64,000 bases of DNA from Bifidobacterium tibiigranuli (GTDB lineage: Bacteria; Actinomycetota; Actinomycetes; Actinomycetales; Bifidobacteriaceae): NCBI RefSeq assembly GCF_009371885.1, contig NZ_QLZA01000001.1, positions 248,001 to 312,000 on the forward strand, in the 5' to 3' direction. The first letter of the stretch is position 1. The number at the start of each line of letters is the position of its first letter. The notes beneath the pieces were generated by a model. The model saw only the letters and a list, made by a program, of their open reading frames with translations, was not told the origin of the DNA and searched no databases. Below are positions 54,942 to 64,000 of this stretch, one piece after another. The position numbers were made by a program, and so were the translations under genes.

Positions 54942-56825
54942 TCAGGACAACAGGTCTTCGATGGCTTCGCCGATCGTACGAACGACGTCCGAAGCAACAA
55001 TCGGGTGTCCAATGCTATCCTCTGCTGCTGCCTGTGGCGCACCGAACACCTGCGGTGGCTGCCAGCCCTGCTGATCACTGTCCGCAGCGATACCGGCTGC
55101 CATGCCGTGCAGATAGGCGGCAGAAGCGGCCACTTCAACGCTCAGTGCCGCATCCTGCTGCAACAGCCCATCCTGCTGGGCGAGCAGCGCGCCCATGATG
55201 CCCGCCAGCACGTCACCAGCCCCAGCGGTGGCGAGCCAAGCCGGAGCGGAACCGGAAACCAGCGTGTGTGTGCCGCCATCGCCATCGTCGCCGACCACAA
55301 TGGTGACAGCGCCTTTGAGCAGTACAGTCGCACCGGTGACCTCATGCGCCCGCTGCGCCCAATGCCACGGCTCGGCCTGCACCTGGGCGCGGTCGATGTC
55401 CTCACCGAAATCGGCAAGCAGATCGGCCAGCTCGCCCGCATGCGGAGTGATGACCACCTGTGGAGGCACATGGGCGGGCAGCAGATCGAGCGCGCCGGCA
55501 TCGACGCATATCGCCGGCATATCGTAGGCCTCGATGGCGCTTGGCCCGTCCTGCGGTGCGGCTGCTGCGGCATCGATATCATCCGCGGCATCTATGACGT
55601 TCCCAATGTCCCCAGCGTCCCCAGAGGCTGGTGAACCCGGCTCGGCATCGTCGTCGTTCAGCGCGTCACCCGTCGAATAGTGGGCGAGCAGGGCAGCTAT
55701 CGTGCTGCGCTGCGCGTCGATACCGGTCTCATCCGCATCCGCGCTAGGCACGCCCGACCCGACGACCCATGACTGCACGCGCCCCTTGCCAATCACCGCC
55801 TCGGGCACGGCGTTCAGCACCATATCCTGGGCGCGCTGCGGCCCTAGGTAGCGAATCATGCCGGCGTTCGTACGGGCCGCTGCCGCCGTGCCCAGTACTG
55901 CCGCGCCCGGGAAGCGCGTGGAGCCGGTGATCAGCCCGACAACGCCACGCGAGTATTTGGCATCATTCAGGTGAGGGAGCCGAATGGCCTGACGCGCCAG
56001 CTCGTCATCGATTGCCTCGATTGCAGGCTGCTGTTCGTCGATGTCGAAGTCGAAATCGACCAGCGTGACTGTGCCGCACGCGTAAGCGGCGGGCGGCAGC
56101 ATCGCGCAGGGCTTCAGCGCGCCGAACATCGCCGTCGCATCTGCCGGGATGTATGGGCCGGGCAGCGAGCCATCGTCCACGCCGATGCCGGATGGCGTAT
56201 CGATGGCAAGCACCAAGGGCGTATCGCGGTCGTATGCGGTCTGCGGATCGTGAATCGCTGGACTGGCGGGCGGCTCCCCATCAAGGCCCAGCGACTTCGC
56301 GAGGGTCGAGGGGATGCCGCGCAACGCACCTTTGATACCGATGCCGGTCATTGCATCAAGCAGCAGGTCGGCCTGCGAGGCCAGCATAATGGCTGTGTGA
56401 AGCCGTTCACCCGCTTCGCCCGCACTGAAGCCCGAAGCGCATCCAGGAATGTCGGACTGCGGGTCGAGCACCAGCACCTTGCCGCCTGCCTGCACAAAAG
56501 CGGCGAAGGCTTCCTCGTGCAGCGAACGGCCCACGGCTATGGCCGTGACGGCAGCGCCATCGCGGGCCAGCTCGGCGGCAGCATACAAACCATCTCCGCC
56601 ATTGTCGCCGGCGCCGGCGAGCAGGACCACCTGCGCTTGCGCGATGTCCAAGTCGGCATCAGCGAGCAGCTGCAAAGCCATAGTGGCTGCGGCGCCTGCC
56701 GCCATGCGCATCAAGGGCACATCTTGCTCAAGCAGCGGCCGCTCCATCGCCCGGATGGTCGGCACGGCATAGGCGGTGTGCAGCAGGGTGGTCAGGCGTT
56801 CCGAATCCTCAGTATTGCGTTCCAT
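54942..56825 (-). CDS. nnr: Bifunctional NAD(P)H-hydrate epimerase/dehydratase
   Basis: 627 residues. The N-terminal YjeF_N epimerase domain has GAGDNGGDGLYAA; the C-terminal YjeF_C dehydratase domain has VITPHAGELADLL and the nucleotide/phosphate motif ATAGAGDVLAGIMG. Together they repair hydrated NADH and NADPH. An Asp/Ala-rich acidic insert (about residues 380-425) interrupts the dehydratase domain. Ends 93 bases before the HAD gene, probably one transcript. Confidence 0.95.
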   Translation of the reverse strand: MERNTEDSERLTTLLHTAYAVPTIRAMERPLLEQDVPLMRMAAGAAATMALQLLADADLDIAQAQVVLLAGAGDNGGDGLYAAAELARDGAAVTAIAVGRSLHEEAFAAFVQAGGKVLVLDPQSDIPGCASGFSAGEAGERLHTAIMLASQADLLLDAMTGIGIKGALRGIPSTLAKSLGLDGEPPASPAIHDPQTAYDRDTPLVLAIDTPSGIGVDDGSLPGPYIPADATAMFGALKPCAMLPPAAYACGTVTLVDFDFDIDEQQPAIEAIDDELARQAIRLPHLNDAKYSRGVVGLITGSTRFPGAAVLGTAAAARTNAGMIRYLGPQRAQDMVLNAVPEAVIGKGRVQSWVVGSGVPSADADETGIDAQRSTIAALLAHYSTGDALNDDDAEPGSPASGDAGDIGNVIDAADDIDAAAAAPQDGPSAIEAYDMPAICVDAGALDLLPAHVPPQVVITPHAGELADLLADFGEDIDRAQVQAEPWHWAQRAHEVTGATVLLKGAVTIVVGDDGDGGTHTLVSGSAPAWLATAGAGDVLAGIMGALLAQQDGLLQQDAALSVEVAASAAYLHGMAAGIAADSDQQGWQPPQVFGAPQAAAEDSIGHPIVASDVVRTIGEAIEDLLS

Positions 56826-56903
56826 ATGACCTCCCGATTGCAGCGGTTGCTTACGCCACCAACTGTAGTCCCTGGCCTAGGTCGCCAATCAATAGTTCAT
56901 GTT

Positions 56904-56942
56904 GGAAAACGTACGATAACCGCAGCTCAGTGTACGTTTTCC
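56904..56942. terminator. Perfect hairpin with repeated GGAAAACGTAC motif
   Basis: GGAAAACGTAC (56904-56914) pairs with GTACGTTTTCC (56932-56942). A third, near copy GGAAACGTAC lies at 56967-56976. It lies between the ABC-F gene end and the nnr start on the minus strand: terminator of the first or operator of the second. Confidence 0.5.
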
Positions 56943-57095
56943 GATACGTACCTCGTCATCATGGCAGGAAACGTACGCTGACGATGGGGCCGGGCCGGGC
57001 TGGGCAGAGGCAGAATCGACGCGAAGGCGAGGTGGGAACGAGAGCTAGGACAAGGGCAAGGAACGGCGAGGCTGGCCGACGTAGTCAGCCACGGT

Positions 57096-58697
57096 CTACT
57101 CCTCGGCGACCAAGTCCAGATAGCTGTCGTTCCACAGGTCTTCGTCGCCATCGGGCATGAGCAGCACGCGCTCGGGGTTGAGCGCCTGCACTGCGCCCTC
57201 GTCGTGGGTGACCAGGATGATTGCGCCCTCGTATTTGGCGATGGCCTTGAGAATCTCGTCGCGCGAGACGGGGTCGAGATTGTTGGTCGGCTCATCGAGC
57301 AGCAGCACGTTGGCCTTCGAAGTCACCAGCGTCGCCAGCGCCAGACGCGTCTTCTCGCCGCCGGAAAGCACGCTTGCCGGCTTCATCGCGTCATCGCCGG
57401 AGAACAGGAAGCTGCCCAGAATCGAGCGGGCATGCGTATCGTCAAGCTCCGGAGCCACATGCTGCAGGTTCTCAAGCACTGACGAGTCGAGATCGAGCGT
57501 ATCGTGCTCCTGCGCGAAGTAGCCGATCTTGCAGCCGTGCCCGTAGATGACCTCGCCGGTATCGGGCTGCTCCTCGCCGGCCAGCAGGCGCAGCGTCGTG
57601 GTCTTGCCTGCGCCGTTGTAGCCCAGGATGACCACGCGCGAACCCTTATCGATGGCCAGGTCGATGCCGGCGAAGACGATATTCGAGCCGTAGGCCTTGG
57701 AGATCTCCTTGGCGGTAATCGGCGTGCGGCCGCAAGGAGCTGGCTCTGGGAAGCGGATATCCGCCACCTTCTCCTGCGTCTCGGCCTCGCTGGTCTGCGA
57801 GAGCAGACGCTCGGCTCGGCGCATCATGTTCTGCGCGGCGACGGCCCTGGTGGCCTTGGCGTGCAGTCTGATGCCCTGCTTCATGAGGCGGTCGGCCTTC
57901 TTCTCGGCGACCTCGCGCTCGCGGCGGCGGCGCTCCTCATCGACCACACGCTGATGCAGGTAGGCCTTCCAGCCCAGCGCATACATATCGATCTGCCCCG
58001 TTTGCGCGTCGAGATGCCAGACCTTGTTCACGACTTCGTCCAGCAGTTCGGTGGAGTGGGAGATGACGAGGAAGCCGCCCTCGAAACGTTTGAGATAGCT
58101 GCGCAGCCACTCGATCGAATCGGCGTCCAAGTGGTTGGTTGGTTCGTCCAGGATCATGGTGTCGGCGTCCGAGAACAGGATGCGCGCCAGTTCGATGCGG
58201 CGGCGCTGACCGCCGGAAAGCGTGCCCAGCGGCTGCTCCATGGTCTCCTGCGGCAGCCCCAGGCTGTCGGCCATGGCGATGGCCTCGGATTGCGCCGCAT
58301 AGCCGCCGGCCTTTTCGAAGTCCTGCATGGCCTTGTCGTAGCGATCCATGGCCTTCGTCATGATATCGGGGTCGGGATTGGTCATATCCTTCTCCGATTT
58401 GCGCAGCCGGGTGATGATCGCGGCGATGTCGCGGGCGCTCATCAGCCGATCGAGCGCGGTCTGCTGTGGATCGGCGGCGTGGGTGTCCTGCGGCAGATAG
58501 CCCAGCTTGCCGCTGATGCGCACCTTGCCTGCCGCGGGGAGCATGTCGCCGGTGATGACCCTGGTCAACGTCGTCTTGCCGGCGCCGTTGCGGCCGACCA
58601 GACCGATCTTGTCGCCTTTGGCCACATGGAAGTCGGTGGGATGGAGCAGCGTGCGCGCGCCGATCTGAATCTCAAGTCCCTGTGCCTCAATCGCCAT
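57096..58697 (-). CDS. ABC-F family ATPase
   Basis: 533 residues with two ABC domains in one chain and no membrane helix. Walker A motifs GRNGAGKTT and GYNGAGKTT, signatures LSGGQRRRIE and LSGGEKTRLA, Walker B LDEPTNHLD and LDEPTNNLD, and between them the charged linker (about 230-310) that contacts tRNA in ribosome-bound ABC-F proteins. A translation factor role, and possibly ribosome protection from antibiotics, is known for the family. No drug-specific loop can be assigned. Confidence 0.92.
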   Translation of the reverse strand: MAIEAQGLEIQIGARTLLHPTDFHVAKGDKIGLVGRNGAGKTTLTRVITGDMLPAAGKVRISGKLGYLPQDTHAADPQQTALDRLMSARDIAAIITRLRKSEKDMTNPDPDIMTKAMDRYDKAMQDFEKAGGYAAQSEAIAMADSLGLPQETMEQPLGTLSGGQRRRIELARILFSDADTMILDEPTNHLDADSIEWLRSYLKRFEGGFLVISHSTELLDEVVNKVWHLDAQTGQIDMYALGWKAYLHQRVVDEERRRREREVAEKKADRLMKQGIRLHAKATRAVAAQNMMRRAERLLSQTSEAETQEKVADIRFPEPAPCGRTPITAKEISKAYGSNIVFAGIDLAIDKGSRVVILGYNGAGKTTTLRLLAGEEQPDTGEVIYGHGCKIGYFAQEHDTLDLDSSVLENLQHVAPELDDTHARSILGSFLFSGDDAMKPASVLSGGEKTRLALATLVTSKANVLLLDEPTNNLDPVSRDEILKAIAKYEGAIILVTHDEGAVQALNPERVLLMPDGDEDLWNDSYLDLVAEE

Positions 58698-59001
58698 GGC
58701 CTACCTACCGTCTTTCCTCGTGCAGCTTTCGATGAACTGTTCCGCGACTGTCGATGCGGCCGTCAGCCGCAACCTGCTCCATCAGCTGATTGCCTATCAA
58801 CTGATTCAACCGACTGCCTATCACGTGATTGTCATCCGTATAGTCGTTATCCAACGGAGCATCATCATAGCGAGGGGGTATCGATGTACGGCGTTGCGGA
58901 TGGTCGGGCGCATGCAAAAGCTAGGCGGATCGGCGTGCTCCGAACTCCGAAATGCGCTGATTCGCCCAGCAATCCGGCGATTTTTCGTCTGCCTAAGCTG
59001 C
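58698..59001. other. Gene-free stretch with a short direct repeat
   Basis: 304 bases between the ABC-F start and the TspO-like gene end. Contains CTGATTGCCTATCAACTGATT (from 58787) and a near copy CGACTGCCTATCACGTGATT (from 58811), each with a palindromic core (ATCAACTGAT, ATCACGTGAT). It must hold the ABC-F promoter; operator use is possible. Confidence 0.4.
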
Positions 59002-59871
59002 TTAAGCTGCTTGATCTTGCTGTTGCTGAGGCAGCAGACGCCGCCACGGAAGATAGATGACGATTGCGCTCAGCGTAGCGAATACAATCAGCACCACGGC
59101 GAAGAACCTCGACGTGTCCATGAGGTGCACACCGATAGCCACCGTCGACCAGATGACGACTACTCCGCACACCCAATCATGCATGCGGGCGTTCATGAAC
59201 ACGGATATGGCGACCAGCAGCACCAGCAGCGCGAGTGTCGAGATGGACTGCACGATTATGTTGCTGCCCTTGGGGTCGAAATAGCGCGAGACGACGTGCA
59301 TGATATTCGCAATGGTCGCCACGGCGAGCCATGAGCCGTACAGCGACAGCGGCACCCAATCCAACAGGTTATGCTCCTGGCCTCGGCTCATCGCGCACAG
59401 CGTCCAGACGGCGATCAGCAGCAGCGCGATCAGGATGATGCTGGCAAGGAGCTGACGGCTATGCCAGACGGCAAGCCATGCGATATTCAGCGCGCAGGTG
59501 ACGACGAACAGCGCCCCGCGCGTGGTTATCGGCAGCGGGCCGAGGCGTTCGCGGTCCTTGTCGCGACTCAGAATCACCACCCAGAGTGCGAGCGCGATGT
59601 AGATCACCACCCAGATCGTGAATGCATATCCCGCCGGCATGAACCAGGTTGTGGCCTCATTGGAGACTTCCTCCGTGGTAACGCCGCCCAGCTTGCCAAG
59701 TTCGGCGAAGGCGTTAAAGACCAGCATTGCCGCCCATGACGCCCAGAGAATAATCGCCTCGGTATGCATCCACGGCTGCGCGGCCCCGTCATTGGAGCCG
59801 CTGCCGGATGGCTTCGCAGAAACTCCTGCGTTGGCGGGTGTCGTGGTATTGGAATTGTCGGGCGTTGTCAT
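59002..59871 (-). CDS. TspO/MBR-like membrane protein
   Basis: 289 residues with about seven helices. The segment FMPAGYAFTIWVVIYIALALW is the first-helix signature of TspO/MBR-related tryptophan-rich sensory proteins (W-x-x-P-x-G-Y-A-F-x-I-W). It is longer than TspO itself (about 155 residues), as in other actinobacterial and eukaryotic relatives. Ligand unknown; TspO proteins bind porphyrins. A Ser/Thr/Asn tail of about 35 residues leads. Stands alone. Confidence 0.75.
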   Translation of the reverse strand: MTTPDNSNTTTPANAGVSAKPSGSGSNDGAAQPWMHTEAIILWASWAAMLVFNAFAELGKLGGVTTEEVSNEATTWFMPAGYAFTIWVVIYIALALWVVILSRDKDRERLGPLPITTRGALFVVTCALNIAWLAVWHSRQLLASIILIALLLIAVWTLCAMSRGQEHNLLDWVPLSLYGSWLAVATIANIMHVVSRYFDPKGSNIIVQSISTLALLVLLVAISVFMNARMHDWVCGVVVIWSTVAIGVHLMDTSRFFAVVLIVFATLSAIVIYLPWRRLLPQQQQDQAA

Positions 59872-60108
59872 GTGCCCCTCCCTGACGTGTCTGGACCGTT
59901 ATATGCGGGCCATGCTGTGCTGTGTGCCCGGATTCGGCATATCCGGAAAAACCCATGCCTGCCGGATGCCGTACCCGGACGCAATGCCGAGTTCCGGCGC
60001 GCGAAACGGCTGGGCAACCTGCATGTAAGTATATATCGGCCGCATGTATCGGATATGGTGCCGATCCCAGCGCAATGTGCCTAGGATGAAGGACCGCGTG
60101 TCGAAAGT

Positions 60109-60148
60109 CGAACACATGTTCGAAAATAGTCTGAACATGCGGTATTCT
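60109..60148 (+). promoter_or_regulatory. LexA (SOS) box and uvrA promoter
   Basis: CGAACACATGTTCG (60109-60122) matches the Gram-positive/actinobacterial LexA consensus CGAAC-n4-GTTCG exactly. TTCGAA (60119) and TATTCT (60143), 18 bases apart, form a -35/-10 pair overlapped by the box. uvrA starts 63 bases downstream, so SOS control of uvrA is strongly indicated. The rest of the 313-base gap 59872-60184 shows only a weak 6-bp hairpin. Confidence 0.85.
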
Positions 60149-60184
60149 TGGGTGGAATCACGAACGGCTTATTGGAGGTATTCG

Positions 60185-63100
60185 GTGTCTTCTCAAACGG
60201 TGGCTTCTCATTCGGCAGCGCACAGCGCCCTGGTGCAGCACGACGCGGCCGCGGAACGCGTTCTGGACAGCGAATCGTTCCTTTCGAGGGAGCTGGCGAA
60301 GGCGCGTCTGAAAGGCTCGGATGGTTCGCTGGTAGCGGATATTTCGCATATTCCCAGTGATTTGAAGATCACCATCCAAGGCGCTCGTGAGCATAACCTG
60401 CGCAATGTCGATCTGGCGATACCGCGCAACCGCATGGTCGTGTTCACCGGACTGTCCGGCTCGGGCAAGTCCTCGCTGGCCTTTGACACCCTGTTCGCTG
60501 AAGGGCAGCGGCGCTACGTCGAGTCGCTCAGCGCCTACGCCCGCCAGTTCCTCGGCCAGATGGACAAGCCCGATGTGGACTTCATCGAGGGGCTGAGCCC
60601 TGCCGTCTCCATCGATCAGAAGACCACGAACCGCAACCCGCGCTCCACCGTCGGCACCATCACCGAGATCTACGATTATCTGCGTCTGCTGTTCGCCCGC
60701 ACGGGCATCCCGCACTGCCCGGTGTGCGGCGAACTCGTCAGCGCCCAGACGCCGCAGCAGATGGTCGATACCTTGCTTACCTATGCCGAGCGCACGCGCT
60801 TCCAGATACTTGCGCCGGTCGTGCGCGGGCGCAAAGGCGAATTCGAGGATCTGCTTGAGCTGCTGCGCGGCGACGGCTACTCGCGCGCGCTCATCGACGG
60901 CGAGATGCGCCAGCTCTCCGACGACATCAAGCTCACCAAGCAGAAGAAGCACACGATTGAGGTCGTCGTGGACCGCCTGGTCATCAAGGACGGCATACGG
61001 CAGCGGCTCACGGATTCCATAGAGACCGCGCTCAAACTGGCCAAAGGCATCGTCATCATCGATTTCGTGGATCTTGACGCCAAGGACCCGAACCGTCGCC
61101 GGCCCTTCTCCGAGAAGCGCGCCTGCCCGAACGGCCACCAGCTCGACCTCGACGAGATCGAGCCGCGCACCTTTTCGTTCAACGCGCCGTACGGCGCATG
61201 CCCGGAATGCACCGGCATCGGCTTCAACCTCGAAATCGACCCGGAGCTGGTGATTCCAGACCCGGACAAAACCCTGAACGAAGGTGCCATCGAGCCATGG
61301 GGCATGACCAAAGGCACCGGCGAATACTACCGCCATGTACTCGAAGGCCTGGGCGAGGAGATGGGCTTCAGCCTCGATACCCCGTGGAAGAAGCTGCCCG
61401 AGGACGTGCGCCACTCCATCATGTACGGTCATGATTTCAAAGTCAACGTGTCCTACCGCAACCGGTGGGGCCGCATGCGCGAGTATTCGACCGGCTTCGA
61501 AGGCGTGGTGCGCACGCTGATGCGCCGGCATGACGAAACCGACTCGGACCAGATGAAGCAGTACTACGAATCGTATATGCGCGAAGTGCCGTGCCAGGCC
61601 TGCCATGGCAAGCGGCTGCGCCCCGAGGTGCTGTCGGTCACGGTCAACGACCAGTCCATCGCGGATGTCTGCGATATGCCCGTGGAGCATGCTCTCGCCT
61701 GGGTCAACGAGCTGAAGCTGACTGGTTCTGCCGCGAAGATCGCCGGCGAGGTGCTCAAGGAGATTCGTGCCCGACTGGGCTTCCTCAACGATGTCGGGCT
61801 GAACTACCTGACCCTGTCGCGCGCCGCCAAAACGCTGTCCGGCGGCGAAGCACAGCGCATTCGCCTGGCCACGCAGATCGGCTCAGGGCTGGTGGGCGTC
61901 ATGTATGTGCTTGACGAGCCGTCGATCGGCCTGCACCAGCGCGACAACGAACGACTGATCTCCACGCTGCACCATCTGCGCGACCTGGGCAACACCCTGA
62001 TTGTGGTCGAGCACGATCAGGAGACCATCGAGAAGGCCGATTGGCTGGTCGATATCGGCCCGGGTGCCGGCGAGCATGGAGGAGAAGTCATCTACTCCGG
62101 ACCTTCGAAGCACCTCGTCGAGGCCTCGCGCTCGGTGACAGGAGACTATCTGGCCGGCCGACGCAGCATCGTCGTGCCCGCGAAGCGCCGCAAGGTGCGC
62201 AAGACCAAGCAGCTCAAGGTCGTGGGCGCGCGCGAGAACAATCTGCGCAACCTGACCGTGAACTTCCCCGTAGGCGTCATGACCTGCGTCACCGGCGTCT
62301 CCGGCTCGGGCAAGTCCACGCTGGTCAACTCGATTCTCTACCCGGTGCTGGCCGACAAGCTCAACGGCGCGCGCATCGTGCCGGGCAAGCACACCCGCAT
62401 CGAAGGCGTGGACCAGTGCGATAAGGTGATTCACGTCGACCAGAACCCCATCGGCAGAACGCCCCGCTCCAACCCGGCAACCTACACCGGCGTGTGGGAC
62501 AAGATTCGCACGCTCTTCGCCAAGACGCCGGAGGCGCAGGTGCGCGGCTACGGCCCCGGACGATTCTCCTTCAACGTCAAGGGCGGGCGCTGCGAAGCCT
62601 GCCATGGCGATGGCACGCTCAAAATCGAGATGAACTTCCTGCCGGACGTCTACGTGGAATGCGAGGAATGCCACGGCAAGCGCTACAACCGCGAGACGCT
62701 CGAAGTCACCTACAACGGCAAAACCGTCGCCGACGTGCTCAACATGCCGATCGAGGAGGCCGCGCAGTTCTTCAAGGCCTATCCCTCCATCGCCCGGTAT
62801 CTCGACACCTTGGTGCAGGTGGGACTGGGCTACATCCGCCTCGGGCAGCCGGCACCGACCCTGTCCGGCGGCGAATCGCAGCGCGTCAAGCTCGCCACCG
62901 AGCTGCAGCGCCGCTCGACCGGCAGCACCGTCTATATTCTGGACGAGCCGACCACCGGTCTGCACTTCGAGGACGTGCGCAAGCTGCTGCTCGTGTTGGA
63001 CGGCCTGGTAGACAAGGGCAACACGGTGATTGTCATCGAGCACAACCTCGATGTCGTCAAATCCGCTGACTGGCTTATCGATCTCGGCCCGGAAGGCGGC

Positions 63101-63199
63101 GATGGCGGCGGCACCATCGTGGCCGAAGGCACGCCGGAGCAGGTCGCCCAATGCGAGGCAAGCTGGACGGGGCGCTTCCTCAAGCCCATGCTGGCATGA
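60185..63199 (+). CDS. uvrA: Excinuclease ABC subunit A
   Basis: 1,004-residue damage sensor of nucleotide excision repair. Two ABC modules with Walker [10 protein letters not shown] and GVSGSGKST, signatures LSGGEAQRI and LSGGESQRV, and zinc modules with CPVCG-type and CEACHG...CEECHG cysteines. The GTG at 60185 has GGAGGT five bases upstream; a longer frame from 60044 would cross the LexA box and promoter, so it was rejected. A variable Ser/Ala-rich head of about 50 residues precedes the conserved domain. uvrC follows after 31 bases. Confidence 0.97.
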   Translation: MSSQTVASHSAAHSALVQHDAAAERVLDSESFLSRELAKARLKGSDGSLVADISHIPSDLKITIQGAREHNLRNVDLAIPRNRMVVFTGLSGSGKSSLAFDTLFAEGQRRYVESLSAYARQFLGQMDKPDVDFIEGLSPAVSIDQKTTNRNPRSTVGTITEIYDYLRLLFARTGIPHCPVCGELVSAQTPQQMVDTLLTYAERTRFQILAPVVRGRKGEFEDLLELLRGDGYSRALIDGEMRQLSDDIKLTKQKKHTIEVVVDRLVIKDGIRQRLTDSIETALKLAKGIVIIDFVDLDAKDPNRRRPFSEKRACPNGHQLDLDEIEPRTFSFNAPYGACPECTGIGFNLEIDPELVIPDPDKTLNEGAIEPWGMTKGTGEYYRHVLEGLGEEMGFSLDTPWKKLPEDVRHSIMYGHDFKVNVSYRNRWGRMREYSTGFEGVVRTLMRRHDETDSDQMKQYYESYMREVPCQACHGKRLRPEVLSVTVNDQSIADVCDMPVEHALAWVNELKLTGSAAKIAGEVLKEIRARLGFLNDVGLNYLTLSRAAKTLSGGEAQRIRLATQIGSGLVGVMYVLDEPSIGLHQRDNERLISTLHHLRDLGNTLIVVEHDQETIEKADWLVDIGPGAGEHGGEVIYSGPSKHLVEASRSVTGDYLAGRRSIVVPAKRRKVRKTKQLKVVGARENNLRNLTVNFPVGVMTCVTGVSGSGKSTLVNSILYPVLADKLNGARIVPGKHTRIEGVDQCDKVIHVDQNPIGRTPRSNPATYTGVWDKIRTLFAKTPEAQVRGYGPGRFSFNVKGGRCEACHGDGTLKIEMNFLPDVYVECEECHGKRYNRETLEVTYNGKTVADVLNMPIEEAAQFFKAYPSIARYLDTLVQVGLGYIRLGQPAPTLSGGESQRVKLATELQRRSTGSTVYILDEPTTGLHFEDVRKLLLVLDGLVDKGNTVIVIEHNLDVVKSADWLIDLGPEGGDGGGTIVAEGTPEQVAQCEASWTGRFLKPMLA

Positions 63200-63230
63200 C
63201 GAAGCCCAACGCTGCATCAGAGGGAAGGCT

Positions 63231-64000
63231 ATGACGGGAATCATCGAGAGGCACAGCCCGGACGAATGGCGCAGAACGGCCAGCACGACCGTTAAGCGGC
63301 TGGGCGACTCGCGTGACCTGTTTCGCCCCAAAACCGGCGATATCCCGGCCGAGCCGGGCGTCTACAAATGGCGCGACGGCGAAGGCCGCGTGATCTACGT
63401 CGGCAAGGCGAAGAACCTGCGCAACCGATTGACCAACTACTTCCAGCCGCTCAACCAGCTGCACCCGCGCACGCAGACGATGGTGCTCACCGCCAGAAGC
63501 CTGGAATGGACCGTGGTCGGCACTGAGCTTGAGGCGCTGACGCTGGAATACACGTGGATCAAGGAATTCGATCCGCGTTTCAACGTGGTGTTCCGCGACG
63601 ACAAGACCTACCCGTATCTGGCGGTTTCGGTGGGCGAGGACGTGCCCCGCGTCTGGGTGACGCGCAACCGCAAACGCAAGGACACGCGGTATTTCGGCCC
63701 GTATGCGAAGGTGTGGGATCTGCGACACTCGCTCGACAAGCTGCTCAAGACCTTCCCGGTGCGCACCTGCTCGCCCGCCGTGTTTCATCGGGCGCAGATG
63801 ACCGGGCGGCCGTGCCTGCTTGCCTCCATTGGTAAATGCTCCGCGCCCTGCGTGGGCCGGATTGGTCTGGATGAGCATCGGCGCGACTGCGAGCGGCTTG
63901 TCGGCGTGCTCACCGGACGTTTCGGCAAGAGCTACATCAGCTCGCTGACCCGCGAGATGAAACAGGCCAGCGCCGACATGGAATTCGAACGGGCCGCGCG
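63231..64000 (+). CDS. uvrC: Excinuclease ABC subunit C, 3' end missing
   Basis: First 256 codons of UvrC, which makes both cuts in excision repair. The GIY-YIG-type nuclease start is visible as [25 protein letters not shown], followed by [16 protein letters not shown] and the Cys-rich GRPCLL...[11 protein letters not shown] region. AGGGAAGG precedes the ATG. In operon with uvrA. The gene runs off the window. Confidence 0.96.
   Translation, partial: MTGIIERHSPDEWRRTASTTVKRLGDSRDLFRPKTGDIPAEPGVYKWRDGEGRVIYVGKAKNLRNRLTNYFQPLNQLHPRTQTMVLTARSLEWTVVGTELEALTLEYTWIKEFDPRFNVVFRDDKTYPYLAVSVGEDVPRVWVTRNRKRKDTRYFGPYAKVWDLRHSLDKLLKTFPVRTCSPAVFHRAQMTGRPCLLASIGKCSAPCVGRIGLDEHRRDCERLVGVLTGRFGKSYISSLTREMKQASADMEFERAA

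Overview
The window is a chromosomal segment of a high-GC Gram-positive bacterium, most likely a Bifidobacterium or close relative. The support is gene style and content: actinobacterial glycogen synthase, a two-domain GlnE, TspO-like and Nnr genes, bifidobacterial-type pyr genes, a LexA box of the actinobacterial/Gram-positive form before uvrA, and strong Shine-Dalgarno sites with frequent GTG starts. Species is not assignable from sequence reading alone. No rRNA, tRNA, CRISPR array or intact insertion sequence was seen.

Layout. 1-15.4 kb is core metabolism: glutamate synthase (gltB end, gltD), a formate dehydrogenase-like enzyme, glycogen synthase, a cytosolic ABC ATPase, a tRNA m1A58 methyltransferase-type gene, a SixA-like phosphatase, metE and metF. 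15.5-20.5 kb is an accessory island of small secreted or membrane proteins, an amidase-domain protein, a NarL-type two-component pair and a 56-residue secreted peptide. glnE follows (20.7-23.7 kb). 23.8-34.6 kb is a second island: 51-nt repeats around a decayed ABC ATPase, toxin-antitoxin modules, a second NarL-type pair, and, divergent from it, a thiazole/oxazole-modified peptide (TOMM/LAP) cluster made of a 39-residue precursor, an ocin-ThiF-like partner, a YcaO cyclodehydratase and a SagB-type dehydrogenase. 34.7-39.9 kb is the pyrimidine operon pyrB-I-C-F-E, with no pyrK or pyrD. 40.1-48.3 kb is a third island: three evenly spaced palindromes before an AAA ATPase, small secreted proteins paired with small membrane proteins, and an operon of secreted peptide, response regulator and histidine kinase. 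48.3-64 kb returns to housekeeping: amino-acid permease, acetoin reductase-type SDR, DMT transporter and LysR regulator, HAD hydrolase, Nnr, ABC-F, TspO-like protein, uvrA and the start of uvrC.

How the parts relate. The three accessory islands share a theme. Each holds a response-regulator-first, kinase-second pair of one subfamily, and each pair sits beside a gene for a small peptide. Two of these peptides are 56 residues long, have signal sequences, and end in a Cys-x9-Cys segment rich in aromatic or hydrophobic residues. The third is the azole-forming precursor with the C-terminal pattern W-CCSS-II-CC-I. The reading offered here is that the islands encode peptide-based signalling and antagonism, with the 56-residue peptides as candidate pheromones and the TOMM product as the regulated antimicrobial. 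This link is inference; the gene identities of the TOMM enzymes are well supported.
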